Below are positions 17,906-27,367 of a stretch of DNA of 64,000 bases, piece by piece. Within the stretch, counting starts at the first letter, position 1; each line of letters opens with the position of its first letter. Below the pieces are notes generated by a model. That model saw only the letters and a list, made by a program, of their open reading frames with translations. It ran no database searches and was not told the DNA's origin. The stretch comes from Chryseobacterium turcicum (GTDB lineage: Bacteria; Bacteroidota; Bacteroidia; Flavobacteriales; Weeksellaceae), in the NCBI RefSeq assembly GCF_021010565.1, contig NZ_JAJNAY010000002.1:1030802-1094801 (forward strand), in the 5' to 3' direction. Both the position numbers and the translations under genes were made by a program.

Positions 17906-19744
17906 ATGAACGAATATAAAAAAATACTAAAATTTGCACGTCCGCATCAGAAATATATTTACGGAAGTTTATTCTTCAACCTTCTCTATTCTTTATTTCA
18001 GATTGCTTCTTTAGGAACAATATTGCCCGTTCTGGGAATGCTTTTTGGAACTATTAAACGTCAAAAATTTACCGCCGCTCCTGTATATTCGGGAGAACTT
18101 GTCGATTTATTTACTTATCTGAAGTCATATTCTAATTATTACATTCAGACGTTAGTTGATGCTTATGGTACATTAAATGTTTTAGCATGGCTTTGCGTTA
18201 TCACAGCGTTTATGTTTTTACTGAGAAATATTTTCAGATATTTAGGCTCTTACCTTTTGATTAATTACCGTGTTGGGGTTACCAAAGACCTTCGAGGTGA
18301 AATGTACCGCAAGGTGTTGGCTTTGCCTGTTTCATTTTTTACAGACAGCAGAAAAGGCGATATGATGTCTCGTATGTCAAATGACGTTGGTGAAGTTGAA
18401 GGAAACATTTTAGGAAGCTTAGTTGATTTAATCAACGCTCCATTTATGTTAATCAGTACCTTAATCAGTCTTTTTTGGCTGAGTTCGGAACTTACACTTT
18501 TCTCTCTTTTGGTTTTACCGGTAATGGGAACTATGATTGCGCTCATCGGAAAAAGTCTTAAAAAAGACTCTCACGAAGCTCAAAATGAAATGGGAACTAT
18601 TTTCTCAATCGTTGATGAAACCTTAAAATCATCAAAAGTGATTAAAATTTTCAGCGCTGAGAAAATTATGGATAACCGATTCATGGGCTCTATGCAAAAA
18701 TGGATCAACAGCTCGATAAGATTGGGTAGAAAAAAAGAATTAGCTTCACCCATAAGCGAATTTCTAGGATCTGTTACTTTCTTAATCATCGCCTGGTATG
18801 GTGGAAAACAAATTATTGTAGATCACAGTATTGCTCCGGAAGACTTTTTGGTATTTTTAGGAATGTTCTTCCAGATTTTACCTCCTGTAAAAAGTTTATC
18901 AGCTTCTATTTCTAATGTTCAAAAAGGAGAAGCTTCTTTACACAGAGTTTTGGAGATTCTTGAAGCTGATGTAAAAATTGAAGAAGTTGCAGAACCAGTT
19001 TCTATTTCTACTCTTGATAAGCAAATAGAGTTTAAAAATATCGGTTTCTATTATGATAAATCTAATTTAATTCTAAAGAATTTTAATCTTATCATTCCGA
19101 AAGGAAAGACCGTTGCATTGGTCGGGCAAAGTGGAAGTGGTAAAACTACAATTGCCAATCTTTTAGCCCGTTTTTATGATGTTTCTGAAGGACAAATCTT
19201 AATTGATGATACCGACATTAAGCATTTAAAAATCAGTGAGTACAGAAAACTTTTAGGAATGGTAACCCAAGAATCTGTATTGTTTAATGACACCGTTTAC
19301 AACAATATTTTGATGGGTAAACCTGAAGCGACAAGAGATGAAGTAATCGCTGCCGCAAAAATTGCCAACGCAGATTCATTTATTTCTCAGCTTCCAAATG
19401 GTTATGATACGAATATCGGAGACGATGGAGGAAAGCTTTCAGGAGGACAGAAACAAAGAGTTTCTATCGCCAGAGCGGTTCTGAAAAACCCACCGATTAT
19501 GATTTTGGATGAAGCGACTTCTGCTTTAGATACAGAATCTGAAAAATTTGTACAAGATGCCCTTGAAAAAATGATGGAAAATAGAACTTCGCTTGTGATT
19601 GCTCACCGACTTTCTACCATCCAAAAAGCAGACTGGATTGTTGTTATGGAAAAAGGTGAAATTGTAGAACAAGGAAGCCACCCTGAACTTATGGCAAAAC
19701 AGGGAACTTACCACAAGCTGGTAGAGCTTCAAAATTTTGACTAA
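17906..19744 (+). CDS. MsbA-like ABC exporter, fused permease and ATPase
   Basis: A 612-residue half-transporter. The six-helix transmembrane domain occupies about 1-340. A coupling-helix region SRMSNDVGEVEG lies near 155-166. The nucleotide-binding domain follows, with Walker A VGQSGSGKTT, Q-loop MVTQESVLFND, signature LSGGQKQRVSIARA, Walker B IMILDEATSALD and switch His in IAHRLSTI. It resembles lipid-A or multidrug flippases of the MsbA/LmrA type and would act as a homodimer in the inner membrane. The actual substrate is not determinable. The DUF1801 gene follows after 23 bases. Confidence 0.92.
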   Translation: MNEYKKILKFARPHQKYIYGSLFFNLLYSLFQIASLGTILPVLGMLFGTIKRQKFTAAPVYSGELVDLFTYLKSYSNYYIQTLVDAYGTLNVLAWLCVITAFMFLLRNIFRYLGSYLLINYRVGVTKDLRGEMYRKVLALPVSFFTDSRKGDMMSRMSNDVGEVEGNILGSLVDLINAPFMLISTLISLFWLSSELTLFSLLVLPVMGTMIALIGKSLKKDSHEAQNEMGTIFSIVDETLKSSKVIKIFSAEKIMDNRFMGSMQKWINSSIRLGRKKELASPISEFLGSVTFLIIAWYGGKQIIVDHSIAPEDFLVFLGMFFQILPPVKSLSASISNVQKGEASLHRVLEILEADVKIEEVAEPVSISTLDKQIEFKNIGFYYDKSNLILKNFNLIIPKGKTVALVGQSGSGKTTIANLLARFYDVSEGQILIDDTDIKHLKISEYRKLLGMVTQESVLFNDTVYNNILMGKPEATRDEVIAAAKIANADSFISQLPNGYDTNIGDDGGKLSGGQKQRVSIARAVLKNPPIMILDEATSALDTESEKFVQDALEKMMENRTSLVIAHRLSTIQKADWIVVMEKGEIVEQGSHPELMAKQGTYHKLVELQNFD

Positions 19745-19767
19745 ATCATTTTTAAATTCAATTTAAA

Positions 19768-20115
19768 ATGAATCCTATACAAGAGTACTTCTACAGAATC
19801 GATGAGCCTGCAAGAAGTACTCTTTTGTTTTTACGGAAAAATATTTTAGAATCTGACCCCGAAAATATTACAGAAACTTTGAGTTTTGGGCTCCCGTTTT
19901 TTAAGTTTAAAAAGAAAATGCTCTGCTATTTTTATTACAGCAAAAAGCATAAAAAACACTACATTAGTTTTTATCATGGTGACCGACTGAACCATCCGCT
20001 ACTCATCAGTGAAGGCAGAAAGAAGTTTAAAATCCTTTTAATTGAGGAAAATGAGGATTTGCCTGTTGAATTAATTTTAAGCCTAATTAAAGAAGTAAAA
20101 CAATACATCAAATAA
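19768..20115 (+). CDS. DUF1801 (YdhG-like) domain protein
   Basis: A 115-residue cytoplasmic protein. The DUF1801 pattern is visible in ITETLSFGLPFFKFKKKMLCYFYYSKKH and the following YISFYHGDRLNHPLL. In this family a similar compact fold is used by small iron- or ligand-binding proteins, but the function is unknown. It lies 23 bases after the ABC exporter and is probably co-transcribed. A hairpin terminator follows immediately. Confidence 0.8.
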   Translation: MNPIQEYFYRIDEPARSTLLFLRKNILESDPENITETLSFGLPFFKFKKKMLCYFYYSKKHKKHYISFYHGDRLNHPLLISEGRKKFKILLIEENEDLPVELILSLIKEVKQYIK

Positions 20116-20143
20116 AAACGAGAAACCAATTGGCTTCTCGTTT
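20116..20143 (+). terminator. Terminator after DUF1801
   Basis: AAACGAGAA and TTCTCGTTT form a 9-base-pair stem over an ACCAATTGGC loop, which can itself pair partly. It overlaps the stop codon of the gene. Confidence 0.75.
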
Positions 20144-20222
20144 CTGTTGATATGAATGATTAAATATAAATGCCAGATTGTAAGTCTTTTCTCTATTTTC
20201 TATTTTCTTTCATCTACTTCAA

Positions 20223-21551
20223 TTATTTCTTGATTACTTTATGCTTAAACTGAGCACCTCCATCTAATGTAACATCCAGCAAATACGTTCCTGAAGGATA
20301 AGCAGTAAGATTGATTTTGGAATCTTTGACTTCATTTAATTTTCTTCCGTCTAAAGAATAAATAACAATCGTTTTTACTTTTTTATCAGACTTAATATTG
20401 ACAAAATCAGCTGTAGGATTAGGGTAAACAGAAACATCAACCGTTGATACATCTTTTACAGACAAAAACTGATTAGAACTTTGCATATACATAGAAAGTA
20501 CAATTCTTCCGTCTTGCCCGTTGAAAACTGCAGTCGGAACCTCATATTTTATAGTATGACTTCCCGCAGAAAGTGATGCTGCGGTAAAACTTCTGATAGG
20601 TACAGAATCTCCGGGACACCAATTATTCCAAGAGGTCCACCAAGATTGGTTTTGTGCGTTTGCTCCATAAATACCATTTCCCTGTGTGTTGTACATTCGG
20701 TAGGGCTCGCAAGATTTTCCACCGGGAGTAAAGGTTAAAACCTGAGCATTGTCTAAAGAAATAAAGTTCTGCCTTCTCACATACTCCTCTCCTCCCGAAC
20801 CAGCACCATGCGGTGTAGTAACAACAAAGAATTTGGCATTATCGGTACTTTGGTTCAGAGAAAAATTCACCAATCTTACTGTTTGACCTGCTTGGTCTGT
20901 ATTATTGTAATTATTAAGTTCATTTGAATCTAATAATGGAAGTAAATTATTATAAGAAGTTGTAATTGCAGGGTCATTAGAAGTAACAAAATCAAGTGTT
21001 CCTGCAAAAACATCATTTCTTCCAGAGCAACCTGCAACCTGAGTATTGGCAGCATAAGGAACACCAAAAACATCAAGCTCTACATACATATCGTAAGTAT
21101 TTCTTAAAGCAGTATTACTGAAAACACTATATAAATTATCAACTGCATACGTATAAGGAACTGATGTAGGAGAAATATTTTTATTCATAAACGGTGTAAT
21201 GTATCTTCCAATTTCAATTCTTTTCACTTCGGTATCACTTAAAGTATAAGTCGCTTGATTTTTTGGAACTAAAGCCAAATGCACTCCTCCAATTCTATCA
21301 TAATTATCACATAAAGCTCCAATGGTAACATTCATGGTAATTTTATTCTGAAAAGAATTCAGCTCGGCATCCGTTAATTTTTTCGCATATCTGTAATTAG
21401 CAAGCCTTATTGTATTGGCAGGAACCGGATTGGAAACATTTGCAGCGTAACCATCATAAAAAACGATTTGCGAAAATACATTGATGTTTGTCTGAGCCTG
21501 CATTTTGAAAAGCCCTGTGAATACCAATAAAGGAAGTAGAATTTTTTTCAT
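20223..21551 (-). CDS. PNGase F-like peptide N-glycosidase with T9SS sorting tail
   Basis: A 442-residue secreted protein. It has a signal peptide (MKKILLPLLVFTGLFKMQAQ), two jelly-roll-like PNGase F domains over about 25-355, and a C-terminal T9SS type A domain over about 370-442 (VSVYPNPTADFVNIKS ... GTYLLDVTL ... HKVIKK). Segments align with the Elizabethkingia enzyme from memory: CDNYDRIGGV with CDEWDRYANV (catalytic Asp), IEIGRYITPF with the same motif in PNGase F, PHGAGSGGEEYVRR with the GCAEWCFR region (Glu), and NNWCPGDSVP with GWCPGMAVP. It would remove N-glycans from glycoproteins outside the cell. Activity is inferred. It is monocistronic. Confidence 0.85.
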   Translation of the reverse strand: MKKILLPLLVFTGLFKMQAQTNINVFSQIVFYDGYAANVSNPVPANTIRLANYRYAKKLTDAELNSFQNKITMNVTIGALCDNYDRIGGVHLALVPKNQATYTLSDTEVKRIEIGRYITPFMNKNISPTSVPYTYAVDNLYSVFSNTALRNTYDMYVELDVFGVPYAANTQVAGCSGRNDVFAGTLDFVTSNDPAITTSYNNLLPLLDSNELNNYNNTDQAGQTVRLVNFSLNQSTDNAKFFVVTTPHGAGSGGEEYVRRQNFISLDNAQVLTFTPGGKSCEPYRMYNTQGNGIYGANAQNQSWWTSWNNWCPGDSVPIRSFTAASLSAGSHTIKYEVPTAVFNGQDGRIVLSMYMQSSNQFLSVKDVSTVDVSVYPNPTADFVNIKSDKKVKTIVIYSLDGRKLNEVKDSKINLTAYPSGTYLLDVTLDGGAQFKHKVIKK

Positions 21552-21791
21552 TTTAAAAATTATATTTTTTGATTTCGCACCAAAAATAACAATTAAAACA
21601 ACACCAAAACCATTTAAAGCACCTGATGAGTATCAATAAATTACAGTTTCTTTAAAATAAATCAAAATTTAATAAAAATAAAACCAAAGTAATAGCAGTT
21701 TACCATTTTATTAAATCATCAACCTTGACCATCATGAGCATAACCTAAGCATAAAAGAATCACCTTCTAAATATTCTTCATACAAAACAAA

Positions 21792-21819
21792 AAAGACTGC
21801 TTCTTTCGAAACAGTCTTT
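21792..21819 (-). terminator. Terminator after psd
   Basis: AAAGACTG and CAGTCTTT form an 8-base-pair stem, with an A-rich left flank that becomes a U-tract for the minus-strand psd gene. It lies about 19 bases past its stop. The rest of the 21552-21837 gap shows only AT-rich sequence. Confidence 0.7.
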
Positions 21820-21837
21820 ATATATTTTGATTAAATA

Positions 21838-22491
21838 TTAATCTTTCATTTTAGCAATCACATCGATTCCGCCTTTAGTAATATCACCTATTTTACAGAT
21901 AATTTCGGTATCAAGTGGCAAGAAAACATCCATTCTTGAACCGAATTTAATGAACCCGAATTCATGTCCTGCTTTTGCATTGTCTCCAGGATTACAATAG
22001 AAAACAATTCTTCTTGCTACATATCCTGCAATTTGTCTGAACACTACTTTATGATTGGTTAAGCTTTGTACCGCAACAGTCGTTCTTTCGTTTTCTGTAG
22101 ACGACTTTTCGTGCCAAGCCACCAAATATTTTCCTGGATGATATTTTTTATAAATAACCTCCCCAGAAACCGGATATCTACAAATATGAACATTTAATGG
22201 AGACATAAAAATAGAAACCTGAATTGCTTTACCTTTGATAAACTCATCTTCTTCTACTTCTTTAATCATTACTACCTTTCCGTCTACCGGAGCAATTACA
22301 TTCTCTACATGATCTAAAATATCACGGTTTGGAACTCTAAAGAACCAAAATACCAAACTGTAAATAACTAATAAAGGTACAATGATCAAAAGTGACCACA
22401 TTTCGAGAAAATAAATAGATGCCGCTGCAATAATTGCGAAAAGTATAGTTGCTACCGTAATGGTTCCTTTCGACTCTTTATGTAATTTCAT
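21838..22491 (-). CDS. psd: Phosphatidylserine decarboxylase-related protein
   Basis: Decarboxylates phosphatidylserine to phosphatidylethanolamine at the inner membrane. The short form has 217 residues. Two adjacent hydrophobic stretches lie at about 15-50 (VATILFAIIAAASIYFL, then LLIIVPLLVIYSLVFWF). The proenzyme cleavage site is in IKFGSRMDVFLP, where cutting before Ser would create the pyruvoyl group. The core has VIAPVDGKVV and FMSPLNVHICRYPVSG with the conserved His. It is next to cdsA, which makes its pathway precursor CDP-diacylglycerol, 63 bases away on the same strand. Confidence 0.9.
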   Translation of the reverse strand: MKLHKESKGTITVATILFAIIAAASIYFLEMWSLLIIVPLLVIYSLVFWFFRVPNRDILDHVENVIAPVDGKVVMIKEVEEDEFIKGKAIQVSIFMSPLNVHICRYPVSGEVIYKKYHPGKYLVAWHEKSSTENERTTVAVQSLTNHKVVFRQIAGYVARRIVFYCNPGDNAKAGHEFGFIKFGSRMDVFLPLDTEIICKIGDITKGGIDVIAKMKD

Positions 22492-22554
22492 AATGATAGT
22501 AATTGTTGTTTGTTATGGTCTACACGCTTTGTGAAGCATAACAATAATATAAGT

Positions 22555-23427
22555 TTAAATAAATTTTTCTAAAATAAAGTACAAATATACGACAGGAACG
22601 CAGATTAAAAAACTATCAAGCCTATCTAATACGCCACCGTGCCCCGGAATGATGTTTCCGCTGTCTTTTACCCCAAAATTTCTTTTCAGCTGGCTTTCTA
22701 CCAAATCTCCCAAAGGCGCGAATGCTGCAATTAGAAAGCCTACAACCATCCAGTTTCCACGAAGCTGCGGTTGATACTGCTCTACAAAATAAGACAATAC
22801 TAATGTTAAAACAACACCACCAATATAACCTTCCCAGGTTTTTTTAGGTGAAATTGTAGGAGCCATTTTATGTTTTCCAAAGAATTTCCCGACAAGATAG
22901 GCAAAGGTATCGCTGCTCCAAATCAGAATAAATAAGAAAATAACTTCCAGTGAAAACGTATTGTCAATAGAAGAATATTTAGGCAAACCTAAAGCAAAAG
23001 AAAACGGTAGTGCGACATAGATTACGGTAAAAATAAGTTTTCCGCTGTCGATGTACAGTTCGTTTGAGAATTTAAAAAGTGTAATTACGGCAATAAGCGT
23101 TAATGAAATTGCCAAGATTTCCGACAGTCTGAAGTCAAAATAAAACCCATGCTGAAAGTATCTTTTAGAGAAAACATAGAAGATAAAGAGTACGAGCGGA
23201 AATACGACCCATTTTTCATAGCCATCTCCGAATTTCATAATTTTCATACATTCCCATGTTCCAACCAATAAAAGAAAGGTGATTAAGCCATAATACAAAT
23301 ATTGCTGCTGAACGAGCCCCGGAGAAACCGAGTCTAAGAGCTGTGCTCCAAAAGGTGTTGCACAAAGAAATATGACGGCTACGTAGACCAGCCCTGAAAT
23401 TGTTCTCTGAATAAGGTTTTTGTCCAA
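22555..23427 (-). CDS. cdsA: Phosphatidate cytidylyltransferase
   Basis: Makes CDP-diacylglycerol from phosphatidic acid and CTP in the inner membrane. The 290-residue protein has about eight hydrophobic segments. The family signature lies near the C-terminus as SQLKRNFGVKDSGNIIPGHG followed by GVLDRLDS, and the preceding SPKKTWEGYIGG is also conserved. It lies between the LUD-domain gene (24 bases upstream) and psd, so the three probably share a transcript. Confidence 0.95.
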   Translation of the reverse strand: MDKNLIQRTISGLVYVAVIFLCATPFGAQLLDSVSPGLVQQQYLYYGLITFLLLVGTWECMKIMKFGDGYEKWVVFPLVLFIFYVFSKRYFQHGFYFDFRLSEILAISLTLIAVITLFKFSNELYIDSGKLIFTVIYVALPFSFALGLPKYSSIDNTFSLEVIFLFILIWSSDTFAYLVGKFFGKHKMAPTISPKKTWEGYIGGVVLTLVLSYFVEQYQPQLRGNWMVVGFLIAAFAPLGDLVESQLKRNFGVKDSGNIIPGHGGVLDRLDSFLICVPVVYLYFILEKFI

Positions 23428-23451
23428 AATATAAAAATTTAGAAAGCGATG

Positions 23452-24033
23452 CTAATCCTCTATTAAGAGTAAAAATAGCTTCGTATTATTGTTTGCAGCA
23501 GCATCCAGCTTAGAGTGGTTTCCGCTGATTGAAGTAAGGTTTTTGATATTTCCGGTACGTTTTATCTTCCCCATTGCGTCATTAAGGTTATTGACAATCT
23601 GAGAGACGTTTGCCATAATAATAATTTTACCCGGAAGTCTTGAAGAATGATAGTGCAGGATGTTATTGTGCGACAACATAATTCTGCCATCGTACGCAAT
23701 AAGATATTCGCATGAGATAAAAGCGGCATCATTACCCGATTCCAACTCTGGAGTATTGTTTGTTTTTATTACATTCAAAAAACCCTGAAGATCTTTATCA
23801 CAGCAAAACACAGAGGTAATACCCTCGATTTTCAAAATCTGGTTTAAGGTCTGCAATGCTTCTGCTTCATCGGCACAATAGTTGAAAAAGCCACCAGAAT
23901 GCGTAAATAATTGCGCAAACTTGTAGTCGAGATCTGCATTTTTCAGCGAATCTCCAAGCTTTTCCAGACTCTGCTTCGTATCTTCTTCGGGCTGGTTGGT
24001 TAGTTTGCTTACAATTCTTTTAAATAAACTCAA
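23452..24033 (-). CDS. LUD (LutC/YkgG) domain protein
   Basis: A 193-residue cytoplasmic protein with the single LUD domain. Recognisable parts are ITSVFCCDKDLQGFL, AFISCEYLIAYDGRIMLSH, and LPGKIIIMANVSQIVNNLND near 130-150. LUD proteins in lactate utilisation work with Fe-S partners, but none is nearby. Its conserved place between ftsH and cdsA in relatives points to a housekeeping role rather than lactate use. It follows ftsH after a terminator, so it may have its own promoter. Confidence 0.8.
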   Translation of the reverse strand: MSLFKRIVSKLTNQPEEDTKQSLEKLGDSLKNADLDYKFAQLFTHSGGFFNYCADEAEALQTLNQILKIEGITSVFCCDKDLQGFLNVIKTNNTPELESGNDAAFISCEYLIAYDGRIMLSHNNILHYHSSRLPGKIIIMANVSQIVNNLNDAMGKIKRTGNIKNLTSISGNHSKLDAAANNNTKLFLLLIED

Positions 24034-24111
24034 CTTAGTATATTTTTAGTCAACTTAATACAAAAATAGAAAATATAATTATAATCCGTCTAAGAATATA
24101 GTTTAAATAAC

Positions 24112-24142
24112 AAAAAACCCGACAAATAGATTATTCGCCGGG
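24112..24142 (-). terminator. Terminator after ftsH
   Basis: On the minus strand, CCCGGCGA and TTGTCGGG pair with wobbles, followed by TTTTTTG. It lies about 28 bases past the ftsH stop and before the LUD gene. Confidence 0.7.
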
Positions 24143-24169
24143 AGTTATTTTAAATCCTATTAGGATATT

Positions 24170-26179
24170 TTAGATCTGAGTAGAACTTTCAGGAGCTTGA
24201 ATTTCACTGTCCTTCACTTCTTCTTCGATTGGCTGCTCTTCTTTTTCAACAATAGGGATTGTATTGGTTACCGGTTTTTCTGTCAATTCCGGGTCCCAAG
24301 CTCTTTTGCCGAAGATATCTTCAAGATCTTCACGGAAGATAACCTCTTTCTCTAACAGTTTATTTGCTAAAGCATTCAATTTATCTTTATTCTCCGTAAG
24401 AATTCTTACCGCTCTCTCGTATTGGTTTTCGATTATACCTTTAATTTCGGCATCAATCTTAGAAGCTGTTGCTTCAGAATAAGGCTTACCAAAATTGTAT
24501 TCAGACTGACCTGAACTATCGTAGTAAGAAATATTTCCAATATTTGGGCTCAATCCGTAGATGGTTACCATCGCCTGAGCTCTTTTTGTTACCGTTTCAA
24601 GATCAGAAAGGGCACCTGTAGAGATATTATCAAAGATTACCTGCTCTGCAGCTCTTCCTCCTAAAGTAGCACACATTTCGTCTAGCATCTGCTCAGTCGT
24701 AGACAATTGTCTTTCTTCCGGAAGATACCATGCTGCTCCTAAAGATTTCCCTCTCGGAACAATCGTTACTTTAAGAAGCGGTGAAGCGTGCTCTACCAAC
24801 CAAGAAATTGTCGCGTGACCTGCTTCGTGGAAGGCTACTCTTCTTTTCTCAGAAGGCTTGATTGCCATATTTTTCTTTTCAAGACCACCAATAATTCTGT
24901 CTACTGCATCAAGGAAATCTTGTTTAGTAACCGATTCGTGGCTGTTTCTCGCTGCAATAAGTGCAGCTTCGTTACAAACATTGGCAATATCTGCTCCACT
25001 GAAACCAGGGGTTTGCTTCGATAAAAACTCTCTGTCTATATTGTCGTCTAATTTGATTTTCTTTAAATGAACATCAAAAATCTCTCTTCTTTCATGCAAT
25101 TCTGGAAGGTCAACATAAACTGAACGGTCAAAACGACCCGCTCTCATTAATGCTTTATCTAAAATATCTGCTCTGTTGGTCGCTGCCATTACGATAACGT
25201 TGACATCGGTACCAAAACCATCCATTTCTGTAAGAAGTTGGTTTAGGGTATTTTCTCTTTCGTCGTTTCCGCCAGAGAAGTTATTTTTACCTCTTGCTCT
25301 ACCAATGGCATCAATCTCATCGATGAAGATAATTGCCGGAGATTTTGCTCTTGCCTGCGCAAACAAATCTCTTACTCTTGACGCTCCTACCCCAACAAAC
25401 ATTTCAACAAAATCTGAACCTGAAAGTGAGAAAAACGGAACTTTAGCTTCACCTGCTACGGCTTTTGCCAATAAAGTTTTACCTGTTCCCGGAGGACCTA
25501 CCAAAAGTACACCTTTAGGAATTTTACCTCCCAATTTGGTGTATTTTTCAGAATTTTTCAAGAAATCTACAACTTCCTGTACTTCTTCTTTTGCCCCTTC
25601 TAAACCTGCAACATCTTTAAATGTTGTTTGAATTTTTTCTTTTTCATCAAAAAGTTTAGCTTTAGATTTTCCGATAGAGAAAATTTGTCCGCCAGGACCG
25701 CCACCGCCGCCCATTTTTCTGAAAAGAATAAAATAGAAAAGACCTAAAATTGTAATCCAAATTAATGCCTGAATAAGAATGCTCATTAATGGGCTCTCCC
25801 CTTCCGCATAATCTTTGGTTGTTTTCAAAGCGGGATTTTCAGCTTTCAAAGTTTCAAACTTTGACAAAAACAACTGTAAATCACCATATTTAAGTGTATA
25901 ATCTGCTTTTGGAGTCATCCCCAATGAAGAGAATGGGTTTGAGCTTTTATCTTGAGCTTTTACCGTTTCCGTCTTCGCAGCTTTTGTTAAATAAACTTCA
26001 GCATTTTGTTTTTGCTTGTCTATCAACACTTTCTGAATCTTCCCAGCCTGCATCTCTTTGAAGAATGAATCTTCATCGATAGATTTTGCACTGTTGTCAC
26101 CCATAGAAGTGGCGATAAAAAATAGCACTAATGCTATGATCATGACAGGGAAAAACCAGTTAAATCCTTTATTATTCAT
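24170..26179 (-). CDS. ftsH: ATP-dependent zinc metalloprotease FtsH
   Basis: Hexameric inner-membrane protease that degrades unfolded and regulatory membrane proteins. It has 669 residues. The first helix is at about 5-24 (WFFPVMIIALVLFFIAT), a periplasmic domain lies between, and the second helix is near 135-155 (ILIQALIWITILGLFYFILF). The AAA module carries Walker A GPPGTGKT, Walker B IIFIDEID and arginine fingers in ATNRADILDKALMRAGRFDR. The zinc site is HEAGH with a later Asp in the GALSDLETVT region. The C-terminus is acidic and Pro/Glu-rich. It follows rsfS by 16 bases. Confidence 0.96.
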   Translation of the reverse strand: MNNKGFNWFFPVMIIALVLFFIATSMGDNSAKSIDEDSFFKEMQAGKIQKVLIDKQKQNAEVYLTKAAKTETVKAQDKSSNPFSSLGMTPKADYTLKYGDLQLFLSKFETLKAENPALKTTKDYAEGESPLMSILIQALIWITILGLFYFILFRKMGGGGGPGGQIFSIGKSKAKLFDEKEKIQTTFKDVAGLEGAKEEVQEVVDFLKNSEKYTKLGGKIPKGVLLVGPPGTGKTLLAKAVAGEAKVPFFSLSGSDFVEMFVGVGASRVRDLFAQARAKSPAIIFIDEIDAIGRARGKNNFSGGNDERENTLNQLLTEMDGFGTDVNVIVMAATNRADILDKALMRAGRFDRSVYVDLPELHERREIFDVHLKKIKLDDNIDREFLSKQTPGFSGADIANVCNEAALIAARNSHESVTKQDFLDAVDRIIGGLEKKNMAIKPSEKRRVAFHEAGHATISWLVEHASPLLKVTIVPRGKSLGAAWYLPEERQLSTTEQMLDEMCATLGGRAAEQVIFDNISTGALSDLETVTKRAQAMVTIYGLSPNIGNISYYDSSGQSEYNFGKPYSEATASKIDAEIKGIIENQYERAVRILTENKDKLNALANKLLEKEVIFREDLEDIFGKRAWDPELTEKPVTNTIPIVEKEEQPIEEEVKDSEIQAPESSTQI

Positions 26180-26195
26180 TTATTACTTTTAAAAT

Positions 26196-26564
26196 TTATA
26201 CTTCACTTTCTATCCTTGTGATTTGTGCATCTCCCCAAAGTTCTTCAATATCGTAATATTCACGAGTTTCTTTTTGGAAAATATGTACTACCACAGAAAC
26301 GTAATCTACCAATACCCACATTGAGTTTTCTGTACCTTCTACATGCCAAGGTCTATCTTGAAGATCGTTTCTTACCTTTTTTTCTACACTTCCTGCTAAT
26401 GCTGAAACTTGTGTATTTGAGTTTCCGCTACAAATTATAAAAGTTTCTGCAACTGAGTTTTCAATTTTAGTAAGGTCAAAAATCATAATGTCTTCACCTT
26501 TTACGTCTTGAATTGCCTCTACAATTTTATCTATTAGCGCTTGCTTTTCTGCTGTTTTATCCAT
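26196..26564 (-). CDS. rsfS: Ribosome silencing factor RsfS
   Basis: Binds the large ribosomal subunit protein L14 and blocks subunit joining during starvation. The 122 residues include the family core GEDIMIFDLTKIENSVAETF, then FIICSGNSNTQVSALAGSVE, then WVLVDYVSVVVHIFQKETRE with a YYDIEELWGDA tail. It starts an operon with ftsH on the minus strand and is divergent from birA, an arrangement I know from other Bacteroidota genomes. Confidence 0.95.
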   Translation of the reverse strand: MDKTAEKQALIDKIVEAIQDVKGEDIMIFDLTKIENSVAETFIICSGNSNTQVSALAGSVEKKVRNDLQDRPWHVEGTENSMWVLVDYVSVVVHIFQKETREYYDIEELWGDAQITRIESEV

Positions 26565-26650
26565 TAAAATATACTATAATCTGCAAATTTATTGTTTTTC
26601 TTTTACTTTAGCCTTACTTTTAGCCTTTTAATGTCTTAAAGTTTTCTTAA

Positions 26651-27367
26651 ATGAGTGAGCTATTTTACCGCAACACGTGTTCTTCTACTAATGACGAAAT
26701 AACTGAAGTTTTACTTTATCCGCCATCCAATTTTATTGGTCTTTATACATTTAATCAAATAAAAGGGCGGGGACAGTACGGAAACTCCTGGGCATCAGTA
26801 GCAGAACAGAATCTTGCTTATACATTGGCCATAAAAACCTCCTGCATTAATCACTCGGATTTCTTGTTCAATTATTATACCGCAATCGCTGTACAAAATT
26901 ATCTTGCCAATCTGACTGAAAAGATAGTAAAAATAAAATGGCCAAACGATATTATCGTTAAAAACAAAAAAGTAGTTGGAATATTGATTGAAAAGAAAAA
27001 AATCAATCAAGAACATTATTTTATTATCGGAATCGGAATCAACATTTTACAAGAAAAGTTTGATGAAATTTCTAATGCAGGCTCGCTTTTAACCCAAACC
27101 GGAGAAGCATTTAATTTAAAAGAATTTACAGAAAATCTGCATTTATTCTTAATTGAGAAATTCACTCATATCCCTAGTGATGGTGAAATTTTAGCTCAAT
27201 TTAATTCAAACTTATTCAAAAAAGATGAAATCTCTGTTTTTGAATTAGATAAAACACGCCAAAATGGCATTATTAGAAATGCAGATGAAAATGGTGAAAT
27301 CTGGATAGAACTGGAAGAATCTGGGCTACAATCTTTTTACCACAAAGAAATAAAGCTGCTTTATTGA
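26651..27367 (+). CDS. birA: Biotin--[acetyl-CoA-carboxylase] ligase, monofunctional
   Basis: Attaches biotin to carboxylase carrier domains. The 238 residues contain CSSTNDEI at the N-terminus, GRGQYGNSW (ATP and biotin loop), IKWPNDI and KVVGILIEKK, then GIGINI. There is no N-terminal helix-turn-helix, so it should not act as a repressor. The last 7 bases overlap the convergent LptF/G gene. It is divergent from rsfS. Confidence 0.93.
   Translation: MSELFYRNTCSSTNDEITEVLLYPPSNFIGLYTFNQIKGRGQYGNSWASVAEQNLAYTLAIKTSCINHSDFLFNYYTAIAVQNYLANLTEKIVKIKWPNDIIVKNKKVVGILIEKKKINQEHYFIIGIGINILQEKFDEISNAGSLLTQTGEAFNLKEFTENLHLFLIEKFTHIPSDGEILAQFNSNLFKKDEISVFELDKTRQNGIIRNADENGEIWIELEESGLQSFYHKEIKLLY

Noticed and set aside
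25176-25631. A 151-codon plus-strand frame inside ftsH
   Set aside because: It is antisense to the AAA domain of FtsH, is Ser/Pro-rich and has no ribosome site or promoter.
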